From: PZPK01 sp963974595
GTDB lineage: Bacteria; Pseudomonadota; Gammaproteobacteria; Pseudomonadales; Oleiphilaceae
DNA length: 12,504 nucleotides
Direction of reading: 5' to 3'
NCBI GenBank assembly: GCA_963974595.1
Contig: CAXBDA010000078.1
Span: 1-12,504 of the forward strand
The notes below the pieces were generated by a model that saw nothing but the letters and a program-made list of their open reading frames with translations, was not told the DNA's origin and did no database searches. The translations under genes were made by a program, and so were the position numbers. How positions within the stretch are numbered: position 1 is the stretch's first letter; the number at the start of each line of letters is the position of its first letter. Positions 7,997 through 12,504 of this stretch are shown one piece after another.

Positions 7997-9073
7997 ATGA
8001 ATGAAAAACAGATAGAGGGCTTAGATCGTAATGAGGTGTATTCTAAGAATATGAGCCTGGAAACTGAGCCAGCTTATTCCGTATCAGCATCCACGGTCAG
8101 GCCATTGATTGAGTATTTGCATGATAAGGGCATGTCTCATGCTGAGATAAAAGCACAGCACGAGGGTGCAATGCTTTGTCTGGCTGAGTCTGATGCACGG
8201 GTTTCAGTTAACGAATACCATGCTTTATGGAAAACGACAATTGCCTTCAGCAAAAATGAGGCGCTGGGATTAAATTTGGCGTTAACTCAGAATTGTTTAG
8301 AAATGGGGATTGTGGGGCATGTGGTGTTTAACAGTGACACCATGAGGCTGGGTTTAGAAAACTATATACGCCTCTTTCGAATCGTCAATGACTCGCTTCT
8401 CCTTTATTTGGATGAGGATTTTAATCATGGTCATTTGGTGTTCAGGCATCAATCGATTAAGCATTACTGTATTCCGGATATAGAGCGCTCATTTGTGATA
8501 TCTGCTAAGCGATGTCAATATTGGTTGGGGGTGCAACAGCCATTTGTTGGTGTTTATTTTCAGCATAAGCCACCTAGTTACGCAGAACAGTACCGAAAAG
8601 TATTTAAATGTCCAGTGTATTTTAATCAGCCAGATAGCAAAATTGTGTTTGATCGAAAGGCACTGGATTTGCCGCCAAAGCATCATAATCCCTCATTAAA
8701 AGAAGCAACTTTACAATATGCAAACCAGCTTCTTGATGAACTTCGACAAACTAAGTTAAGTGAGCAAATCCGTCGCATGATTGAGAGAAGCCTGAATCAT
8801 AAGGAATCTGATATTCAGAGTATTGCTCAGAAATTGAATATGAGTAAAGAGGCGCTGTATAAGCGTCTCAAAATGGAAGGGCAGGTTTTTCAAAAGTTAC
8901 TTGATAATGTTCGATTGAATAAAGCCTGCCAATTATTAACTTATTCATCTATTTCACCCACTGAAATTGCTTATATCTTAGGGTTTTCAGAGTTAAGCGC
9001 TTTTAGTCGAGCTTTCAAGCGTTGGACCGGGGTGTCACCTCGAGTGTACCGAGCGAATGGACTTTCATATTAA
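7997..9073 (+). CDS. AraC-family transcriptional regulator (Arabinose_bd/OruR-type N-terminal domain)
   Basis: A 358-residue regulator from the ATG at 7997. The frame is open from a GTG at 7850, but that region contains the intrinsic terminator, so the longer start is rejected. ATG 8051 is a strong alternative: it gives 340 residues, closer to family length, with GAGGTG at 8033-8038 ahead of it. The N-terminal two thirds resemble the ligand-binding domain of OruR/VirS-type AraC proteins. The C-terminus has the two AraC helix-turn-helix units: roughly residues 273-294 (IQSIAQKLNMSKEALYKRLK) and 320-345 (PTEIAYILGFSELSAFSRAF), ending in GVSPRVYR. It converges on the fabA-fabB-ACP operon and overlaps the ACP gene by four bases, so it is the obvious candidate regulator of that operon. 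The ligand is unknown. Confidence 0.9.
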   Translation: MNEKQIEGLDRNEVYSKNMSLETEPAYSVSASTVRPLIEYLHDKGMSHAEIKAQHEGAMLCLAESDARVSVNEYHALWKTTIAFSKNEALGLNLALTQNCLEMGIVGHVVFNSDTMRLGLENYIRLFRIVNDSLLLYLDEDFNHGHLVFRHQSIKHYCIPDIERSFVISAKRCQYWLGVQQPFVGVYFQHKPPSYAEQYRKVFKCPVYFNQPDSKIVFDRKALDLPPKHHNPSLKEATLQYANQLLDELRQTKLSEQIRRMIERSLNHKESDIQSIAQKLNMSKEALYKRLKMEGQVFQKLLDNVRLNKACQLLTYSSISPTEIAYILGFSELSAFSRAFKRWTGVSPRVYRANGLSY

Positions 9074-9321
9074 CTGAAACTTGCTTTGTTAGAGTACGAG
9101 TAAACAAGGTCAATTAAATCCTGCACAGTGTTTATTTTCTCGGCTACCTCATCTTCGATTTCAATATTAAAAGTTTCTTCAAAAGCCATCATCAATTCAA
9201 CGCTATCCAGTGAATCTGCCTCTAGGTCATCTATTAAATTAGCTTCCGGGACTATTTTGTCGAGAGAAATGCTTAGTTGAGATTGAATGATTTTTTTAAC
9301 ACTTTTTATAAGATCTTGCAT
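9070..9321 (-). CDS. Acyl carrier protein, probably an accessory copy
   Basis: An 83-residue acidic acyl carrier protein that would carry acyl chains on a 4'-phosphopantetheine arm. The attachment site is S37 in EADSLDSVEL. The four-helix ACP pattern is clear, with MMAFEETFNIEIEDEVAEKINTVQDLIDLV after the serine. It differs from housekeeping AcpP in having LEADSLDS where LGADSLDT is usual, and an extended C-terminus (NKASFS). Housekeeping acpP normally lies between fabG and fabF, which are absent here, so this is probably a second, dedicated ACP. AGGAGA at 9326-9331 is a strong ribosome binding site. It is the last gene of the leftward fabA-fabB-ACP set, 17 bases after fabB. Its TAA stop overlaps the stop of the convergent regulator gene. 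Confidence 0.93.
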   Translation of the reverse strand: MQDLIKSVKKIIQSQLSISLDKIVPEANLIDDLEADSLDSVELMMAFEETFNIEIEDEVAEKINTVQDLIDLVYSYSNKASFS

Positions 9322-9338
9322 GTTGTCTCCTGACGTTT

Positions 9339-10592
9339 TTATAAATGACTGAATATTAAGCTGGCATTGGTGCCGCCAAAGCCGAAGCTGTTGCTGAGAA
9401 TGTGCTTTAAATTCGCTTCTCGATAATTTTGGATAATTGGCATTGATGAAAATTCATCTTCAAGTGTTGTCAAATTGGCATTTGCGCTGATGAAGTTGTT
9501 TTGCATCATCAATAAGCTATAAATTGCTTCATGTGCACCTGCTGCGCCAAGTGAGTGGCCACTTAAAGATTTAGTGGAACTGATCTCGGGTATTTTTGTT
9601 TGAAATACAGCTTTAATTGCGCTGAGTTCTGCTCTGTCACCAACCGGCGTACTGGTTCCATGGGCATTAATGTAGTCAATCTTAGGTAAGCCGGCCTGCA
9701 TCCATGCTTGTTGCATGCATCGACGTGCACCTTCACCTGATGGTTGAACCATATCTGCGCCGTCTGAGGTTGCGCCATAACCACTTATCTCTGCGTAAAT
9801 AGGCGCTTTTCTTGCTAAAGCATGTTCCATTTCTTCAATCACTAAAATGCCTGCACCACCGGAAATGACGAATCCATCACGGCTGCTGTCAAATGGACGG
9901 GATGCTTGTTGAGCTTGATCATTGAATTTTTGTGAAAGCGCTCCCATCGCGTCAAACTGTAAGGCAAGACTCCAGTGTGCAGCATCGGCACCGCCAGCGA
10001 ACACTATGCTCTGCTTGCCAAGTTGAATTTGCTCAACTGCGTTACCAATGCAATGCGCGCTAGTCGCACAAGCGGAGGTGACTGAATAATTTACGCCTCG
10101 TATGCCAAAAAAAGTAGCCAGAACGGAAGAGGCTGAGCTGCACATACCTTTGGTTACTCTATAGGGCCCAACCTTTCGGATACCTTGATTGCGAAATAGG
10201 TCAACAGCTTCATGAATGTCTTGAGTGGCTGGGCCGCCAGTAGATACGATAAGTCCAGTTTGCTCATCATGGATTTCTGTTGTCGATAATCGGGCATCAT
10301 CAATTGCTTGTTGCAGGGCTAAATATGCATATCCTGAAGCTTGGTTCATAAAGCGATAATGTTTTCGATCAATGAAATCCGCTGGACTAATATCGATATT
10401 GCCACTGATTTGTGAGCGTAAACCATGCTTTTGAAATTGTTCATCTGGCTTGATGCCTGAACGAGTTTCTTTAAGTGAATGAGTTACAACATCAGCATGA
10501 TTCCCAAGGCTGGAAATAATGCCGATTCCAGTTATTACGGCTCGTTTAAGAGGAGGGGAGTGCTTTTTGTTGCTGTTCGTTTTCAGGTTCAT
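9339..10592 (-). CDS. fabB: Beta-ketoacyl-ACP synthase I (FabB-type), divergent
   Basis: Condenses malonyl-ACP with acyl-ACP; FabB-type enzymes elongate the cis-3-decenoyl intermediate made by FabA and so commit carbon to unsaturated fatty acids. The 417-residue protein has the thiolase-fold Cys-His-His triad: C175 (TSACATSAHC), H311 (NAHGTSTPVGD) and H346 (KSLSGHSLGAAGAHEA), with K341. The FabB-like features are strong (AVITGIGIISSLGN, CIGNAVEQIQLGKQ, FDAMGALS, GYGATSDGADMV). It differs from E. coli FabB by a 15-residue polar N-terminal extension, by GGADAAHW (200-207) where E. coli has GGGEELCW, and by GMCSSASSV where E. coli has AMASGVSAC. The ATG overlaps the fabA TGA (ATGA), and GGAGG at 10602-10606 gives a good ribosome binding site inside fabA. 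Probably a paralogue rather than the housekeeping enzyme, though that cannot be settled here. Confidence 0.93.
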   Translation of the reverse strand: MNLKTNSNKKHSPPLKRAVITGIGIISSLGNHADVVTHSLKETRSGIKPDEQFQKHGLRSQISGNIDISPADFIDRKHYRFMNQASGYAYLALQQAIDDARLSTTEIHDEQTGLIVSTGGPATQDIHEAVDLFRNQGIRKVGPYRVTKGMCSSASSVLATFFGIRGVNYSVTSACATSAHCIGNAVEQIQLGKQSIVFAGGADAAHWSLALQFDAMGALSQKFNDQAQQASRPFDSSRDGFVISGGAGILVIEEMEHALARKAPIYAEISGYGATSDGADMVQPSGEGARRCMQQAWMQAGLPKIDYINAHGTSTPVGDRAELSAIKAVFQTKIPEISSTKSLSGHSLGAAGAHEAIYSLLMMQNNFISANANLTTLEDEFSSMPIIQNYREANLKHILSNSFGFGGTNASLIFSHL

Positions 10593-11113
10593 TTTGCGTT
10601 GCCTCCACAGTTCTGCTCCATAGGAATAAGGCCCACGCGTAAATTTCTACTGCTATAAATATGTTGATTATCAACAAAGACATTGCCATCAGCGATTCCC
10701 ACTACAATGTCTTTTACCAATACGCGTTTAATATCAAGTTGATAGCGGACGCGCTGATGATGCGGTAATACTTCTCCGAAGAATTTGACTTCGCCTACGC
10801 CTAAGGCTCGTCCTTTACCTTTATGTCCAGACCAGGCTAAAAAGAATCCTAGGCTCTGCCAGAGTGCGTCGAGACCTAAGCATCCGGGCATAACGGGGTC
10901 TCCCCGAAAATGACAGGCGAAAAACCATAAGTCTGGACGTATATCGAATTCCGCGTGTAAATAACCTTTTGAAAATTGACCATTTTCTAGTGAGATATCT
11001 GTTATCCGGTCAATCATGCGCATTGGTGCGCTCGGAAGCTGCATTTGAGGGGGTATGGGGGTGTTAAATAAACTATCCAGATCGTTGCTGGAAAACTGAT
11101 TTTTTTTAATCAC
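10589..11113 (-). CDS. fabA: 3-hydroxydecanoyl-ACP dehydratase/isomerase (FabA-type)
   Basis: Dehydrates 3-hydroxydecanoyl-ACP and isomerises trans-2- to cis-3-decenoyl-ACP, the branch point to unsaturated fatty acids. The protein has 174 residues (E. coli 172). The hotdog-fold active site is intact: H68 in FFACHFRGDPVMPGCLG and D82 in LGLDALWQ, equivalent to E. coli H70 and D84. The strand GKGRALGVGEVKFFGEVLP (99-117) marks FabA rather than FabZ. It starts with GTG at 11113, supported by AGGAC at 11121-11125 with seven-base spacing and by alignment with the E. coli N-terminus; no nearby ATG fits. It is first in the fabA-fabB-ACP operon and overlaps fabB by four bases. The upstream region has a candidate activator-dependent promoter. 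Confidence 0.95.
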   Translation of the reverse strand: MIKKNQFSSNDLDSLFNTPIPPQMQLPSAPMRMIDRITDISLENGQFSKGYLHAEFDIRPDLWFFACHFRGDPVMPGCLGLDALWQSLGFFLAWSGHKGKGRALGVGEVKFFGEVLPHHQRVRYQLDIKRVLVKDIVVGIADGNVFVDNQHIYSSRNLRVGLIPMEQNCGGNAK

Positions 11114-11145
11114 GGTGTAAGTCCTGTCGTTTGTAAGCAGGTCAC

Positions 11146-11174
11146 ACTATAGGAGGGATAAATTTAGGAATCTT
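11146..11174 (-). promoter_or_regulatory. Candidate fabA operon promoter, activator-type
   Basis: Reading leftward, TATAGT (11151-11146) is a good -10 box. Seventeen bases upstream the -35 position (11174-11169) reads AAGATT, which is not a usable -35. A strong -10 with a missing -35 is typical of promoters that need an activator bound at the -35 region. The transcript would begin about 25 bases before the fabA GTG. Confidence 0.5.
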
Positions 11175-11198
11175 GACTTTGTGATTATGAAACTTGAC
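11172..11198. promoter_or_regulatory. Direct CTTGAC half-sites, possible AraC-type operator
   Basis: Two identical CTTGAC hexamers lie at 11172-11177 and 11193-11198, exactly 21 bases apart, i.e. two helical turns on the same DNA face. The inner copy overlaps the -35 position of the candidate fabA promoter. AraC-family proteins typically bind direct repeats with about this spacing, next to or over the -35. The link to the regulator encoded downstream is inference. Confidence 0.45.
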
Positions 11199-11200
11199 CC

Positions 11201-11236
11201 AAAAAAAGAATGCGTAGTTGGGCTATGCATTCTTTT
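11201..11236 (-). terminator. Intrinsic terminator after folD
   Basis: Reading leftward, AAAAGAATGC (11236-11227) pairs with GCATTCTTTT, and the stem extends into a run of seven T (A at 11201-11207 on the plus strand). The loop is about 13 bases, with an inner TAG/CTA pairing possible. It lies 35 bases past the folD stop and insulates folD from the fabA operon. Confidence 0.85.
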
Positions 11237-11270
11237 GAGTTGGATTGATTTGTTGAAATTAAAAATCGGA

Positions 11271-12122
11271 TTAATGTAGAAGGTCGGCAGCGTAAAGTGT
11301 ATTTTCCATTAAGGTGGCAACGGTCATTGGGCCTACTCCGCCGGGAACCGGAGTGATCCATCCAGCTCTTTCAAACGCACGATCAAACTCTATATCGCCG
11401 ACTAGTTTACCGTTGTCCAGTCTATTAATGCCTACATCGATTACAATTGCACCTGGTTTTATCCATTCGCCTTTAACCAGCCCTGGTTTGCCGGCTGCGA
11501 CAACTAATATATCTGCCTGCGCCACTTTTTCTGGTAAGTTTTGTGTGAATCGATGGGTGGTTGTGACAGTGCATCCAGCCAGCAGTAACTCTAGCCCCAT
11601 TGGGCGCCCAACAATATTTGATGCGCCTACAATAACGGCATCCATGCCTTTGATAATTTGGCCGGTACTTTCAAGTAGGGTCATGATACCTTTTGGGGTG
11701 CACGATCTGAGCAAAGGCATTCTTTGTGCTAAACGGCCTACATTGAAAGGATGAAATCCATCAACATCTTTATCGGGCTTGATTCTTTCTAGCAAACGGT
11801 TGCTATCTAAATGTTTAGGTAAGGGAAGTTGAACTAGTATGCCATCAATTTCTTCATCTGCATTATATTTATCAATTAGTGATTCCAGCTCTTCTTGGCT
11901 TGTGTTTTCTGAAAGAGTTAATGTTTCAGATTTAAACCCTACTTCTTTACATGAGTTTGTTTTATTGCGGACATATACTTCAGATGCAGGATCAGCACCT
12001 ACAAGTATAACGACTAAGCCGGGTGGTCGTTTACCTTGTTCGGCTCTTTTTTTGACGCCTTCAACAATGCGTTCTTTGAGTTGAGTTGAAATGATTTTGC
12101 CATTAATCAATGTTGCAGTCAT
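11271..12122 (-). CDS. folD: Bifunctional methylenetetrahydrofolate dehydrogenase/cyclohydrolase FolD
   Basis: Interconverts 5,10-methylene-THF, 5,10-methenyl-THF and 10-formyl-THF with NADP, supplying one-carbon units for purines and initiator Met-tRNA in the cytoplasm. From the ATG at 12122 the protein has 283 residues, and its active-site residues fall at exactly the E. coli numbering: Y50 and K54 (VYVRNKT), Q98 (GILVQLPLP), D121 (DKDVDGFHP). A frame start at 12167 would add 15 atypical residues and is rejected; GAGA at 12131-12134 is the likely ribosome binding site. The NADP-binding GASNIVGRPMG loop and C-terminal TPVPGGVGPMT are present. It is monocistronic, leftward, with its own terminator, and divergent from the tRNA operon. 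Confidence 0.96.
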   Translation of the reverse strand: MTATLINGKIISTQLKERIVEGVKKRAEQGKRPPGLVVILVGADPASEVYVRNKTNSCKEVGFKSETLTLSENTSQEELESLIDKYNADEEIDGILVQLPLPKHLDSNRLLERIKPDKDVDGFHPFNVGRLAQRMPLLRSCTPKGIMTLLESTGQIIKGMDAVIVGASNIVGRPMGLELLLAGCTVTTTHRFTQNLPEKVAQADILVVAAGKPGLVKGEWIKPGAIVIDVGINRLDNGKLVGDIEFDRAFERAGWITPVPGGVGPMTVATLMENTLYAADLLH

Positions 12123-12235
12123 GCTTGGTTTCTCGACCCGGTAATATAAAGGCGCGCATTTTCTCATGCTCTTGGTTGAATAAAAAGCAATATGGAAAAA
12201 AACGCCATAAATATTAATTTTAAAACTAAATGTAG

Positions 12236-12264
12236 TTGACGAGCATAAAATGCGGTTGTATTAT
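12236..12264 (+). promoter_or_regulatory. Strong tRNA operon promoter with GC-rich discriminator
   Basis: TTGACG (12236-12241) and TATTAT (12259-12264) are separated by exactly 17 bases. TCGCGCC follows the -10, the GC-rich discriminator typical of stable-RNA promoters repressed by ppGpp/DksA. Upstream of the -35 a long A/T-rich stretch (about 12196-12231) could act as an UP element. Transcription would start near 12271, about 50 bases before tRNA-Pro. Confidence 0.8.
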
Positions 12265-12321
12265 TCGCGCCATCTTTTGAAGGGCAAACCTCTTGCAGGA
12301 ATGTGTTTTGAATAGATATGT

Positions 12322-12398
12322 CGGGGTATAGCGCAGTCTGGTAGCGCGCCTGCTTTGGGAGCAGGATGTCGGGAGTTCGAATCTCTCTACCCCGACCA
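12322..12398 (+). tRNA. tRNA-Pro (anticodon UGG)
   Basis: A complete 77-base cloverleaf. Acceptor CGGGGTA pairs with TACCCCG. The anticodon stem CCTGC/GCAGG encloses the loop TTTGGGA with anticodon TGG, and the T arm has GTTCGAAT. The discriminator A is followed by an encoded CCA end. It is first in a rightward tRNA operon. Confidence 0.97.
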
Positions 12399-12426
12399 TT
12401 TATAGTTGCTTCATGCGGCTATAAAT
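12398..12426. repeat. AT-rich hairpin between the two tRNA genes
   Basis: ATTTATAG (12398-12405) and CTATAAAT (12419-12426) are perfect inverted copies around a 13-base loop in the 45-base tRNA spacer. The AT-rich stem is weak as a terminator and is more likely neutral or an RNase processing site. Confidence 0.5.
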
Positions 12427-12443
12427 AAAACCTTAGGGTTCGA

Positions 12444-12504
<61 letters not shown>

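Noticed and set aside
11314..11754. Rightward 146-residue open frame opposite folD
   Set aside because: It lies wholly antisense to folD, whose active-site residues are all present; the translated sequence is low-complexity (Pro/Ser/Thr-rich), typical of a shadow frame.
12123..12167. 15-residue N-terminal extension of FolD from the upstream ATG
   Set aside because: Active-site residues match E. coli numbering only from ATG 12122, and the extension is not family-like.

Overview
The window looks like a chromosomal segment of a moderately AT-rich gammaproteobacterium, most likely a marine or Oceanospirillales/Pseudomonadales-type organism. The protein families fit a Gram-negative: LpxH for lipid A, the FabA/FabB anaerobic unsaturated fatty acid enzymes, and GlnRS. 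From memory, the backbone order ppiB/lpxH | glnS-cysS | folD | tRNA cluster is a recognisable gammaproteobacterial neighbourhood. The taxonomic placement is inference from gene content only.

Layout, left to right. Positions 1-187 hold no gene but carry a short GGGGTCAGAGT motif that resembles sequence often seen beside transposase genes. From 2676 down to 188 a leftward operon runs ppiB -> lpxH -> HI0933/YhiN-type flavoprotein with tight spacing. A 304-bp divergent intergenic region follows, then a rightward serine hydrolase of the class C beta-lactamase/esterase fold (2981-4318). The 246-bp gap before glnS contains a long near-perfect inverted repeat, a second short repeat-like element and a good glnS -10 box. 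glnS and cysS form a rightward pair. A 3' untranslated stretch with small repeats leads to a clear intrinsic terminator at 7877-7903.

The part that stands out is 7997-11113: an AraC-family regulator (rightward) facing a leftward three-gene set, fabA -> fabB -> acyl carrier protein. The regulator and the ACP gene overlap tail to tail by four bases, and fabA/fabB overlap as ATGA. The fabA upstream region has a -10 box, no good -35, and two direct CTTGAC half-sites 21 bp apart, the inner one overlying the -35 position. This is what one would expect of a promoter activated by an AraC-type protein. The ACP and FabB look diverged from the housekeeping versions. I read the region as an accessory, regulated set for making or elongating (unsaturated) acyl-ACP, placed between the conserved cysS and folD genes.

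The right end holds leftward folD with its own terminator, and a rightward tRNA operon (tRNA-Pro UGG, then tRNA-Arg UCU cut by the window end). The tRNA promoter has a textbook 17-bp spacer and a GC-rich discriminator typical of stringently controlled stable-RNA genes.
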